64,000 nt of DNA from Nitratireductor arenosus (GTDB taxonomy: Bacteria; Pseudomonadota; Alphaproteobacteria; Rhizobiales; Rhizobiaceae): the NCBI RefSeq assembly GCF_009742725.1, contig NZ_WPHG01000001.1:124001-188000 (forward strand), given 5' to 3'. The notes under the pieces were generated by a model. That model worked only from the letters and a program-made list of their open reading frames with translations. It ran no database searches and had not been told where the DNA came from. The position numbers and the translations under genes are program-made. This document shows, one piece after another, positions 1 through 8,895 of the stretch (the first letter of the stretch is position 1; every line of letters begins with the position of its first letter).

Positions 1-178
1 GCCATCCGCCGATGGAAGAAGCTTGGTCGTTCAAATCAAGAGGCCTTGTGGCTTTGAAGTGTCCCCGGAAGACCGACAGACGCTTTCCGATGCCGTCCGA
101 CTATCATCCCTAATGGTTAATCGACGCTTATTGAAGATCAAATGCGGTGAGACGATGGCAAAAAGCCGGCGAAAGTCC

Positions 179-196
179 CTTGACCGGGGTCAAGGT
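179..196. promoter_or_regulatory. 18-bp perfect palindrome
   Basis: Two 8-base arms, CCTTGACC and GGTCAAGG, are separated by two bases. The palindrome lies in the 234 bases beyond the stop codon of the leftward response regulator gene, in sequence where I see no convincing gene. It could be an operator for a gene lying left of the window, or a weak hairpin at the end of the response regulator transcript. No run of T follows it on either strand, so a classical terminator is less likely. Confidence 0.35.
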
Positions 197-234
197 AAAC
201 CAAAGATTTATCACGCCTACCCGGTCAGGCGAAC

Positions 235-1746
235 TCAACCGGCCACATGTTCGCCTCGTCCCGTCTCGGGATCGATGCCATATTCCTTGAGTTTGCGATA
301 GAGCGTCGAACGCCCGATCCCCAGCCGCCTGGCGACCTCGCTCATCTGTCCGGAATAATGCTCGATGGCGTACTCGATCGCCTCGCGCTCGATCACGGCA
401 AGCGATCGCACATTGCCGCGATCGTCAAACAGGTCGAGCGTGCTGGCGCCCGGCCGCGCCGCATGCGAACCGATCACGATGTCGGCGCGCGCCGGATCGG
501 CGTCCAGACCGGGGATCGTCTCCAGATAAAGGCCCGTTTCGTCCACCGGGTCGACCAGGCCGACCTGCGCCCGGATCTGCGGAAACTCCTCCGAGGTCAG
601 CGTCGACCCTTCGCTCAGCACCACCGCGCGAAAGATCGCGTTTTCGAGCTGACGGATATTTCCCGGCCAGTCATAGGCCTTCAAAACCGCCATCGCCTCG
701 CCCGAAATGCCGGTGACGCGACCACCGGTTTCGGCGGCGCTGAAGCGGTTGATGAACAGGCTTACCAGTTCGTCCAGATCCTCGCGCCTGTCGCGCAGCG
801 GCGGCACGTAGATCGGAAAGACGTTGAGCCGGTAGAAAAGGTCTTCGCGAAAAAGCCCGTCCTTGACGCGCTGCAGGAGATCGCGATGCGTCGCTGAAAT
901 CAGGCGGATATCGACCTTGACCGCCGACCGGCCGCCAACCGGATCGACCTCGCCCTCCTGGACAGCACGCAGGAGCTTGACCTGGACGTCGAGCGGCAGA
1001 TCGCCGATCTCGTCCAGGAACAGGGTGCCGCTACTGGCCTCCACGAATTTGCCGGCGTGCTTGTCCTGGGCACCTGTGAAGGAGCCCTTTTCATGGCCGA
1101 ACAGGATGCTTTCGACCAGATTTTCGGGAATCGCGCCGCAATTCACCGTCACGAACGGTTTCGAACGGCGCGGGCTGGCGCCGCGGATGGCGCGCGCGAT
1201 GACCTCCTTGCCGACGCCCGACTCGCCCTCGATCAGGATCGGAATACTGGAGGCGGCGGCCTTTTCGGCCAGCCGCACGACCCGATCCATCGCCGGGCTA
1301 CGGGTGACCAGATCCTTTATGGCCAGCGTCTCGATATGGGCCGGCTTGGAGATGCGTTCGGTCGAGCCCAGCGCCTTGACCTTGAGCGCGTTGGCGATCG
1401 CAATGCGAAGCCGGTCCGGAGACACCGGTTTGACGACGAAGTCGAACGCGCCGGCGCGCATCGCCGACACGACCGTCTCGATGCCCGCCTGGGCGGTCTG
1501 GACGATCACCGGCAGATCGATGCCGACCGCGCGCATGGCAGCCAGAACCGCAAGCCCGTCCATGTCCGGCATGGCCAGGTCGAGGATGAGAACCCCGGTT
1601 CCCTGTCCCTTGGGACCGGTCAGATGCGCCATCGCCGCCTTGCCGCCATCCACGGACACGCAGGCATGGCCGGCGCGGGTCGCCGCGGCCTCCAGAAGCC
1701 GCCGTTGCACGGGATCGTCATCGACGATCAGTATGGTGTCTGTCAT
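235..1746 (-). CDS. Sigma-54-dependent response regulator (NtrC family)
   Basis: Predicted two-component activator of sigma-54 promoters. Domain order: an N-terminal receiver (about residues 1-120) with an acidic pocket after LIVDDD and a phospho-acceptor Asp in LDLAMPDMDG; an AAA+ ATPase with Walker A GESGVGKE and Walker B-type FLDEIG; and a C-terminal Fis-type helix-turn-helix (VARRLGIGRSTLYRKLKEYG). The loop that contacts sigma-54 reads GSFTGA instead of the usual GAFTGA. The ATG at 1746 is used here. An upstream in-frame TTG at 1761 has a better Shine-Dalgarno (GAGGA, 5-base spacing) and would add five residues. The gene is divergent from the oligoendopeptidase gene. No histidine kinase gene is adjacent, so its signal is unknown. 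Confidence 0.9.
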   Translation of the reverse strand: MTDTILIVDDDPVQRRLLEAAATRAGHACVSVDGGKAAMAHLTGPKGQGTGVLILDLAMPDMDGLAVLAAMRAVGIDLPVIVQTAQAGIETVVSAMRAGAFDFVVKPVSPDRLRIAIANALKVKALGSTERISKPAHIETLAIKDLVTRSPAMDRVVRLAEKAAASSIPILIEGESGVGKEVIARAIRGASPRRSKPFVTVNCGAIPENLVESILFGHEKGSFTGAQDKHAGKFVEASSGTLFLDEIGDLPLDVQVKLLRAVQEGEVDPVGGRSAVKVDIRLISATHRDLLQRVKDGLFREDLFYRLNVFPIYVPPLRDRREDLDELVSLFINRFSAAETGGRVTGISGEAMAVLKAYDWPGNIRQLENAIFRAVVLSEGSTLTSEEFPQIRAQVGLVDPVDETGLYLETIPGLDADPARADIVIGSHAARPGASTLDLFDDRGNVRSLAVIEREAIEYAIEHYSGQMSEVARRLGIGRSTLYRKLKEYGIDPETGRGEHVAG

Positions 1747-1890
1747 GGTGGCGCTGGACAAAGCTGTCCTCGCTGGAAATTGGTCACTGGATCATACTGG
1801 CACACCCATCTAAATAGGGGCTCAACAAAGCCGGTGAACAAATCCTTTCCCCGACCGCAAACAGCCGAACCAGCCCGTAAGGATCAAGGC

Positions 1891-3732
1891 ATGAGCGCTC
1901 CGACCGCGACGCAGACGACCGCGACTTCCGCACGACGCGAGGCCACAAGGCGACTGGGCGACCTGCCCGAATGGAATCTCGGCGATCTTTATCCGGCGAT
2001 GGATTCCAACGAGCTTGCGCGCGATCTCGACCGCGCCAAGGCCGATGCGCAAGCTTTCGAGACCAACTGGCGCGGCAAGCTCGCCCAGGAGGCCGAGCTG
2101 AAGGAAAAGAGCCGGCTCGGCGCGGCGATGGAAGCCTACGAAGCGCTCGAGGAGTTGATCGGGCGCATCGTCTCCTATGCCAGCCTGATCTATGCCGGCG
2201 ACACCAGCGATCCGAAGCGGGCGAAGCTTTACGGCGATATCCAGGAAAGGATGACCGACGCCAGCGCCCATCTGCTGTTCTTTCCGCTGGAGTTGAACAC
2301 GATCGACGAAGGCGCCATCAACGCCGCGCTCGATGCCGCGCCCGCCTTCGGCCACTACCGCTCCTGGATCGTCGATTTGAGAAGGGACAAGCCGTTTCAA
2401 CTCGAGGACCGGATCGAACAGCTTTTCCACGAAAAATCGGTGACCGGACGCGGCGCCTGGAACCGTCTGTTCGACGAGACCATGACGGCGCTGCGTTTCG
2501 AGGTCGATGGCGAGGAACTGCCGCTGGAGCCGACCCTGAACTTCCTGCAGGACCCCGACGGGGACAAGCGCAAGGCCGCCGCAGACGCGCTGGCCAAGAC
2601 GTTTCAGGCCAATCAACGGGTCTTCACGCTGATCACCAACACGCTGGCGAAGGACAAGGAGATTTCCGACCGCTGGCGCGGCTTCGACGACATCGCCGAT
2701 TCGCGCCATCTCGCCAATCGCGTCGAGCGCGACGTGGTGGACGCGCTCGCGGCCGCCGTCGAGGCCGCCTATCCGCGTCTGTCGCACCGCTATTACAAGC
2801 TCAAGGCGCGCTGGCTGGGCGTTGACACACTCAACCACTGGGACCGCAACGCTCCCTTGCCCGAAACGCCGCAGGCGGTGATCGGCTGGGAGGAGGCAAA
2901 AGACACCGTGCTTTCAGCCTATCGCGGTTTCGCGCCGGAAATGGCCGATATCGCCGCCCAGTTCTTCGACAAGCGCTGGATCGACGCCCCGGTACGCCCG
3001 GGCAAGGCGCCGGGAGCCTTCGCCCACCCGACCGTTCCCTCCGCGCATCCCTATGTGCTTTTGAACTATATGGGCAAGCCGCGCGACGTGATGACGCTCG
3101 CGCACGAACTCGGGCACGGCGTCCACCAGGTTCTGGCCGGCCGGCAGGGCGCGCTGATGGCCTCGACACCGCTGACGCTCGCCGAGACGGCGTCGGTATT
3201 CGGCGAAATGCTCACCTTCCGCTCGCTGCTCGACAAGACCACCGACCGGCGCGAACGCAAGGCCATGCTCGCCCAGAAGGTCGAGGACATGATCAACACG
3301 GTCGTGCGCCAGATCGCTTTCTACGCCTTCGAGCGCAAGGTCCATGCCGAGCGCCGCAATGGCGAGCTGACATCGGACCGGCTCGGCGAGTTCTGGCTCG
3401 AGGTACAGCGTGAAAGCCTCGGCCCGGCGATCAGGCTGCGCGAAGGTTACGAGGTCTTCTGGAGCTATATCCCGCATTTCATCCATGCGCCGTTCTACGT
3501 CTATGCCTACGCCTTCGGCGACTGTCTGGTGAACTCGCTGTTCGCCGTCTACCAGAACGCCGAAAGCGGCTTTCAGGAGAAATATTTCGACATGCTGAAG
3601 GCCGGCGGCACAAAACATCATTCCGGACTGCTCGCCCCCTTCGGGCTCGACGCCTCCGACCCGGCTTTCTGGGACAAGGGCCTCTCGATGATCGAGGGTT
3701 TGATCGACGAGCTCGAGGCGATGGAAAGCTGA
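1891..3732 (+). CDS. pepF: Oligoendopeptidase F (peptidase family M3)
   Basis: Cytoplasmic zinc metallopeptidase that cleaves short peptides. About 613 residues, close to the family norm. The catalytic motif HELGH starts near residue 405, with a downstream Glu (ETASVFGE, near residue 432) as the likely third zinc ligand. The N-terminal region DLPEWNLGDLYP is typical of the M3B clade. The frame is open far upstream (to about 1057), but that stretch is antisense to the response regulator. The start at 1891 (MSAPTATQ) is preceded by AAGGATCAAGGC, a usable ribosome-binding site. The next gene begins 4 bases after the stop, so the two are probably cotranscribed. Confidence 0.93.
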   Translation: MSAPTATQTTATSARREATRRLGDLPEWNLGDLYPAMDSNELARDLDRAKADAQAFETNWRGKLAQEAELKEKSRLGAAMEAYEALEELIGRIVSYASLIYAGDTSDPKRAKLYGDIQERMTDASAHLLFFPLELNTIDEGAINAALDAAPAFGHYRSWIVDLRRDKPFQLEDRIEQLFHEKSVTGRGAWNRLFDETMTALRFEVDGEELPLEPTLNFLQDPDGDKRKAAADALAKTFQANQRVFTLITNTLAKDKEISDRWRGFDDIADSRHLANRVERDVVDALAAAVEAAYPRLSHRYYKLKARWLGVDTLNHWDRNAPLPETPQAVIGWEEAKDTVLSAYRGFAPEMADIAAQFFDKRWIDAPVRPGKAPGAFAHPTVPSAHPYVLLNYMGKPRDVMTLAHELGHGVHQVLAGRQGALMASTPLTLAETASVFGEMLTFRSLLDKTTDRRERKAMLAQKVEDMINTVVRQIAFYAFERKVHAERRNGELTSDRLGEFWLEVQRESLGPAIRLREGYEVFWSYIPHFIHAPFYVYAYAFGDCLVNSLFAVYQNAESGFQEKYFDMLKAGGTKHHSGLLAPFGLDASDPAFWDKGLSMIEGLIDELEAMES

Positions 3733-3736
3733 CAGG

Positions 3737-4663
3737 GTGGGCCGCCGGTCGCAACCCGCGCATACGCCCTATGACGGCACGGCGACCCCGTTCACCATCG
3801 GGCTAAAACCGCTCGATCCCGGATGCTGGCTCGAGATCGACCGGGATTACGAAGCTTACCTCGCCGAAAAACGCCGGCTGTTTGACACGACACCCGGCAC
3901 CGTCTTCGCGGAAGAATCGGAAACCCGCGATGCCCAGAACGAGGTGCTCGCCCTGGTGCGGGCAGAGCTTGCCGCCGGCTTTCCGGCGGTCTTTCCCGGA
4001 ACCCGGCAATGGGAGGCGGCGCTCGCGGCGATGGAGCGCGAGGGCGATAGCGACGCCCCTCCTCTCAAGACGGCTTCGCTCCTGGTCCAGGAAGACCTCG
4101 TCCTGATGCGTAAGGGCGAGGCCGGATGGCGGCTCGCCGCGGCATCGCTGTGCTTTCCCTCATCCTGGACGCTGGCGGAAAAGTTCGGCCGGCCGCTCGA
4201 GGATATCCACGCCGCCGTTCCCGGTTTCGGCCGCGGAACGCGCACGGCCGGGCTGATCAATCGCATCTTCGACAATCTCAAGGTCGCGCAGCCGGTCGAG
4301 CGGCTGAACTGGTCGCTTCAGGACGACAACGAACTCCACAAGCCGCTGTCGAAGGCCACGCGCGACGCACGCCGCGAGCGCGAAGCAGCGCACTCAGCCG
4401 ACGACGCCCCGCTGCTGCGCAGTTTCATCCGCGTCGAACGCCAGACACTGCGCAAACTGCCCGTCTCCGGCGACATCCTGTTCACGATCCGCATCTTTCT
4501 CGATCCGATGCGCATCCTGGCCGCGCATCCCGACCGCGCCGCCTTGGCACGCTCGCTGGCCGCCCAGCTCGCTGCGCTTAATGCCGCGCAACTGACCTAT
4601 AAGGGGCTTGCCGCCGACCGCGACCGGCTGGTCGCCGCGCTTAACAAGCTGGCAGCGACCTGA
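3737..4663 (+). CDS. DUF3445 protein (heme-dependent oxidative N-demethylase alpha-like)
   Basis: The protein matches the DUF3445 pattern: an N-terminal FTIGLKPLDP and DYEAYLAEKRRL segment, a central EDLVLM...GWRLAAASLCFPSSW block, then VPGFG and NRIFDNL..QPVERLNWS. A characterised relative (HODM alpha subunit) is a heme-PAS oxidative demethylase working with reductase subunits, but no partner subunits are encoded nearby, so the substrate is unknown. The start is a GTG at 3737, five bases after the pepF stop; no in-frame ATG precedes the conserved core. About 308 residues, full length. Soluble, with no signal peptide seen. Confidence 0.78.
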   Translation: MGRRSQPAHTPYDGTATPFTIGLKPLDPGCWLEIDRDYEAYLAEKRRLFDTTPGTVFAEESETRDAQNEVLALVRAELAAGFPAVFPGTRQWEAALAAMEREGDSDAPPLKTASLLVQEDLVLMRKGEAGWRLAAASLCFPSSWTLAEKFGRPLEDIHAAVPGFGRGTRTAGLINRIFDNLKVAQPVERLNWSLQDDNELHKPLSKATRDARREREAAHSADDAPLLRSFIRVERQTLRKLPVSGDILFTIRIFLDPMRILAAHPDRAALARSLAAQLAALNAAQLTYKGLAADRDRLVAALNKLAAT

Positions 4664-4681
4664 TCCCCGCTCCCGCCGCCT

Positions 4682-4730
4682 TCACCCTTCCGTCAGGCGA
4701 AGCCGACGCCCCCGGTGGACCGGAGGGTGA
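4682..4730. terminator. Inverted repeat between convergent genes
   Basis: TCACCCTTCCG (from 4682) can pair with CGGAGGGTGA (4721-4730) with one bulge across a GC-rich loop. It sits in the roughly 100-base gap between the DUF3445 gene and the convergent ilvD gene, where a two-way transcription stop would be expected. There is no strong T run, so the call is tentative. Confidence 0.3.
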
Positions 4731-4762
4731 CGGTTCGGCGTAATAAAAGGCGGCTTGGCGGA

Positions 4763-6607
4763 TCAGTCCGGTACGTGCCGGACTGCTCCCTTGGAGGCGC
4801 TGGTCGTCAGCGCGGCATAGGCCTTGAGCGCAGTGGTCACCTTACGCTTGCGCGGTGCCGTCGGCTTCCAGGCGTCCGCGCCCCTGGCTTCCATCGCCGC
4901 ACGGCGGCGCCCGAGTTCCTCGTCCGAGACCGCGACACTGACCGTGCGGTTGGGAATATCGATCTCGATCATGTCGCCAGCCTCCACCAATGCGATCGCA
5001 CCGCCTTCGGCTGCCTCCGGCGAGGCGTGGCCGATCGACAGTCCGGACGTGGCGCCGGAAAAGCGCCCGTCGGTGATGAGCGCGCACACCTTGCCGAGCC
5101 CTTTCGACTTCAGATAGCTGGTCGGATAGAGCATTTCCTGCATTCCGGGCCCGCCGCGCGGCCCCTCGTAGCGGATCACGACCACGTCGCCGGGCTTGAC
5201 CTCGTTTGAGAGAATCCCCTTCACCGCCGCGTCCTGGCTTTCGAAGATCACCGCCGGCCCGGAGAATGTGAGGATCGACTCATCGACGCCGGCGGTCTTC
5301 ACGACGCAGCCTTCAAGCGCGATATTGCCCTTCAGCACCGCCAACCCGCCATCCTTGGAGAACGAATGCTCGGCCGAGCGGATGGCGCCGTTTTCGCGGT
5401 CAAGATCGAGTTCGTCCCAGCGGCGCTCCTGGCTGAAGGCGGTCTGGGTCGGCACGCCGCCCGGCGCGGCGCGGTAGAAATCGCGCACGGATTCGGCCTC
5501 GGTGCGCACGATATCCCAGCGGTCGAGCGCTTCGGCGAACGAAACCGAATGCACCGTCGGCAGGTTGGTCTTGAGCAACCCGGCCCGGTCGAGTTCGCCC
5601 AGGATTGCCATGATGCCGCCGGCCCGGTGCACGTCCTCCATATGGACGTCGCTCTTGCTCGGCGCGACCTTGCACAACACCGGCACCCGGCGCGAGAGGG
5701 CGTCGATGTCGTCGAGGTCGAAATCGATCTCGCCTTCCAAGGCGGCAGCCAGGATATGCAGCACCGTGTTGGTCGAGCCGCCCATCGCGACATCGAGCGT
5801 CATGGCGTTCTCGAACGCCTCCTTGCAGGCGATGGTGCGCGGCAGCGCCGTCTCGTCGTCCTGCTCGTAATAACGTCGCGCGAGATCGACGATCAGATGG
5901 CCTGCCTCCACGAACAGGCGCTTGCGGTCGGCATGGGTGGCGAGCGTGGAGCCGTTGCCGGGCAAGGACAGGCCAAGCGCTTCGGTCAGGCAATTCATCG
6001 AATTGGCGGTGAACATGCCCGAGCACGAGCCGCAAGTCGGGCAGGCCGAACGCTCTATGGTCTGCACGTCCTCGTCCGAAACGCTGTCGTCGGCGGCCGC
6101 GACCATCGCGTCGACAAGGTCGAGCGCCACGGTCTTGTCGTTGAGCACGACCTTGCCGGCCTCCATCGGCCCGCCCGAAACGAACACGCACGGTATGTTG
6201 AGGCGCATGGCCGCCATCAGCATTCCGGGTGTGATCTTGTCGCAATTGGAGATGCACACCATGGCGTCCGCGCAATGCGCGTTGACCATATATTCGACGG
6301 AATCGGCGATGATTTCGCGCGACGGCAGCGAATAGAGCATCCCGTCATGGCCCATGGCGATGCCGTCATCGACGGCGATCGTGTTGAACTCCTTGGCGAC
6401 ACCGCCGGCGCTCTCGATCTCGCGCGCGACGAGCTGGCCGAGATCCTTCAGGTGCACGTGGCCGGGCACGAACTGGGTGAAGGAGTTGACGACCGCGATG
6501 ATCGGCTTGCCGAAATCGCCGTCCTTCATGCCTGTGGCACGCCACAAGCCGCGGGCGCCGGCCATGTTTCGGCCATGGGTGGTTGTACGGGAGCGATAGG
6601 CGGGCAT
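4763..6607 (-). CDS. ilvD: Dihydroxy-acid dehydratase
   Basis: Dehydrates 2,3-dihydroxy-isovalerate and 2,3-dihydroxy-3-methylvalerate in valine and isoleucine synthesis, using an iron-sulfur cluster and Mg2+. The N-terminus [19 protein letters not shown] aligns with E. coli IlvD, which fixes the start at 6607; AGGATAG lies about ten bases upstream. Cluster ligands are seen in [10 protein letters not shown] (near residue 122) and [11 protein letters not shown] (near residue 195). About 614 residues, full length. Divergent from homospermidine synthase across a 207-base gap that should hold both promoters. No other ilv gene is in the window. Confidence 0.97.
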   Translation of the reverse strand: MPAYRSRTTTHGRNMAGARGLWRATGMKDGDFGKPIIAVVNSFTQFVPGHVHLKDLGQLVAREIESAGGVAKEFNTIAVDDGIAMGHDGMLYSLPSREIIADSVEYMVNAHCADAMVCISNCDKITPGMLMAAMRLNIPCVFVSGGPMEAGKVVLNDKTVALDLVDAMVAAADDSVSDEDVQTIERSACPTCGSCSGMFTANSMNCLTEALGLSLPGNGSTLATHADRKRLFVEAGHLIVDLARRYYEQDDETALPRTIACKEAFENAMTLDVAMGGSTNTVLHILAAALEGEIDFDLDDIDALSRRVPVLCKVAPSKSDVHMEDVHRAGGIMAILGELDRAGLLKTNLPTVHSVSFAEALDRWDIVRTEAESVRDFYRAAPGGVPTQTAFSQERRWDELDLDRENGAIRSAEHSFSKDGGLAVLKGNIALEGCVVKTAGVDESILTFSGPAVIFESQDAAVKGILSNEVKPGDVVVIRYEGPRGGPGMQEMLYPTSYLKSKGLGKVCALITDGRFSGATSGLSIGHASPEAAEGGAIALVEAGDMIEIDIPNRTVSVAVSDEELGRRRAAMEARGADAWKPTAPRKRKVTTALKAYAALTTSASKGAVRHVPD

Positions 6608-6814
6608 GAGACTATCCTGCGATTGTGGTTTTGCGGTCCGCGCGCGCCCTGGCCGGGCTGGCGGTACCGCTTTGTTCGTCCCTATCACATAGCGTTCTTT
6701 TCACCGCTTCGAAACCCGCAGCCACGCTTCGGCGCGTTTTCGCTTTATTGTGACAGGGCTTTGTGATTTAGCCGCGAACCAGAATGACTGGCAATCGGAA
6801 AGGAGCCTGTCCGC

Positions 6815-8260
6815 ATGGCTGACAAGGACTGGCCCAAACACGGCGACATCACCGGTCCGATCGTCATGGTCGGTTTCGGCTCCATCGGCCGCGGCACCCT
6901 GCCGCTGATCGAACGTCACTTTCGCTTCGACAAATCACGCATGGTGGTGATCGATCCGCGCGATGACGACCGCGCGCTGCTCGACGAGCGCGGTATCGCC
7001 TTCGTCCAGGCGCATGTGACCAAGGACAACCTCAAGGATCTGCTGACGCCCTACCTGACCGCCGGCGACGGCCAGGGGTTTTGCGTCAACCTGTCGGTCG
7101 ACACCTCCTCGCTCGACTTGATGAAACTATGCCGCAAGCTGGATGTGCTTTACGTCGACACAGTCGTGGAACCCTGGCTCGGCTTCTATTTCGACGACAA
7201 GGCGGACAACGCCGCGCGCACCAACTACGCGCTGCGCGAAACGGTGCGGCGCGAAAAGCGCAAACATCCCGGCGGCACCACCGCCTTGTCGTGCTGCGGC
7301 GCCAATCCCGGCATGGTCTCGTGGTTCGTCAAGCAGGCGCTGGTCAACCTCGCCGACGATCTGGGGCTCGCCTATAAGCGGCCCGGCGCCGGCGACCGCC
7401 AGGGCTGGGCGAAGCTGATGAAAAAGGCCGGCGTGAAGGGCATCCATATCGCCGAGCGCGACACGCAGCGGGCCAGGAACCCGAAACCGATGGACGTGTT
7501 CTGGAACACCTGGTCGGTCGAGGGTTTCGTCTCCGAGGGACTGCAGCCGGCAGAGCTCGGCTGGGGCACACACGAGAAATGGAAGCCCAAAAACGCCAGA
7601 AGCCACAAGAAAGGCAACCGGGCGGCGATCTATCTGGAACAGCCCGGCGCCAATACGCGCGTGCGCACCTGGTGTCCGACACCGGGGGCCCAGTATGGCT
7701 TTCTTGTGACGCATAACGAGGCGATCTCGATCGCCGATTTCTTCACCTTGCGCGACAGCAAGGGCAAACTCTCCTACCGGCCGACCTGCCATTACGCTTA
7801 CCACCCCTGCAACGACGCGGTGCTGTCGCTACACGAGATGTTCGGCGCCGCCGGCAAGGCGCAGCCGGTACAACACGTGCTCGACGAAAACGAGCTGGTC
7901 GATGGCATCGACGAACTCGGCGTTCTTCTCTACGGCCACCGGAAGAACGCCTATTGGTTCGGCTCCCAGCTTTCCCTCGACGAGACCCGCAAGCTGGCGC
8001 CCTATCAGAACGCGACCGGCCTGCAGGTGACATCGGCGGTGCTGGCCGGCATGGTGTGGGCGCTCGAAAATCCGCGCGCCGGCATCGTGGAAACCGACGA
8101 GATGGATTTCGCGCGCTGCCTGGAGGTGCAGAGACCCTATCTCGGCCCTGTAAAGGGCTATTACACCGACTGGACACCGCTCGTCGGCCGGCCCGGCCTG
8201 TTTCCCGAAGACATAGACACCAAAGATCCCTGGCAGTTCCGCAACATCCTCGTCAGGTGA
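6815..8260 (+). CDS. hss: Homospermidine synthase
   Basis: NAD-dependent enzyme that makes sym-homospermidine from putrescine (or putrescine plus spermidine), the characteristic long-chain polyamine of many rhizobia. A Rossmann signature MVGFGSIGRG is near residue 20. Conserved blocks include NLSVDTSSLDLM, ALSCCGANPGMVSWF, TWCPTPGAQYG and YRPTCHYAYHPCND. At 481 residues it is full length. AAAGGAGCC precedes the ATG with good spacing. It looks monocistronic; the next gene starts about 110 bases downstream with its own ribosome-binding site. Confidence 0.95.
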   Translation: MADKDWPKHGDITGPIVMVGFGSIGRGTLPLIERHFRFDKSRMVVIDPRDDDRALLDERGIAFVQAHVTKDNLKDLLTPYLTAGDGQGFCVNLSVDTSSLDLMKLCRKLDVLYVDTVVEPWLGFYFDDKADNAARTNYALRETVRREKRKHPGGTTALSCCGANPGMVSWFVKQALVNLADDLGLAYKRPGAGDRQGWAKLMKKAGVKGIHIAERDTQRARNPKPMDVFWNTWSVEGFVSEGLQPAELGWGTHEKWKPKNARSHKKGNRAAIYLEQPGANTRVRTWCPTPGAQYGFLVTHNEAISIADFFTLRDSKGKLSYRPTCHYAYHPCNDAVLSLHEMFGAAGKAQPVQHVLDENELVDGIDELGVLLYGHRKNAYWFGSQLSLDETRKLAPYQNATGLQVTSAVLAGMVWALENPRAGIVETDEMDFARCLEVQRPYLGPVKGYYTDWTPLVGRPGLFPEDIDTKDPWQFRNILVR

Positions 8261-8368
8261 CCGTGATGGGATCGGCCGGCGCCGACGAAGCGGCCTGCCG
8301 CACTGTCGCCTTGCTTTTGCCGGCCTGACGCGGCAAGACAGGCGGTGACGATGAGAGGAGTCGCCACG

Positions 8369-8752
8369 ATGAAGAAGTCCCCCCTGATCCTGGCCGCGGC
8401 CGGTCTGGCCATTCTGGCCGGCTGTCAATCCCAGGGACCCGGCGGCGGCCCCGTGGCGCCCCGGCCGACCGGCTTTCAGGGAACCTGGATCGATGCGACC
8501 GGCGGTGTTTCGACCCTGTCGGGCGGCTCGTTCCAGACCGTGGCGCTCGATACCGGCGAACGGCTTTCGGAAGGCCGCTATTTCTCCAGCGGTGCGGACC
8601 AGGTCACCATGTCCGGCGTGTCGCTGGCCAGAAAGCGCCGCGGCCTGCCGGCCGAGATCAGCTTCAACTGCCGCCAGGTGACGACCGACCAACTCAATTG
8701 CACCAGCGCCTCGGGCTCCACTTTTGTGCTGACGCGGCGCCTGCCGGCCTGA
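8369..8752 (+). CDS. omp10: Omp10-like outer-membrane lipoprotein
   Basis: Short exported lipoprotein. From MKKSPLILAA a hydrophobic signal leads to the lipobox ILAGC (Cys at about residue 19), then a Gly/Pro-rich linker and a compact domain. The layout matches Brucella Omp10 as I remember it: FQGTWIDATGG..STLSGGSF, LSEGRYF, and the ending NCTSASGS.F.LTRR. Starts at 8345 and 8351 exist in frame, but GAGAGGAG lies correctly in front of 8369 and the signal peptide begins there. About 127 residues. Function is unknown beyond a surface or envelope role. Confidence 0.75.
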   Translation: MKKSPLILAAAGLAILAGCQSQGPGGGPVAPRPTGFQGTWIDATGGVSTLSGGSFQTVALDTGERLSEGRYFSSGADQVTMSGVSLARKRRGLPAEISFNCRQVTTDQLNCTSASGSTFVLTRRLPA

Positions 8753-8895
8753 CGCAACTCGGCTGCACGCCGGACGGGATTCGTTCGCCTGGGCCTGACG
8801 CGGATCGAAACTATTTTTTCAAGTGTATCGCCACGCCTTGCGTGGCCGAGCGGCCTCCTGCGATAACGCCTCAAAAATGGGGGAGGAGGACGCCG

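Noticed and set aside
23..301. 92-codon ORF at the left edge
   Set aside because: No recognisable domain, it runs into the response regulator on the other strand, and its N-terminal part has no clear start signal.
1785..1815. Possible sigma-54 promoter (TGGCAC) before pepF
   Set aside because: The GC element of the -12 box is missing at the required spacing, so the match is only half a site.
1057..1890. Long N-terminal extension of the oligoendopeptidase reading frame
   Set aside because: It is antisense to the response regulator gene, has a composition unlike the family, and the family N-terminus plus a ribosome-binding site appear at 1891.
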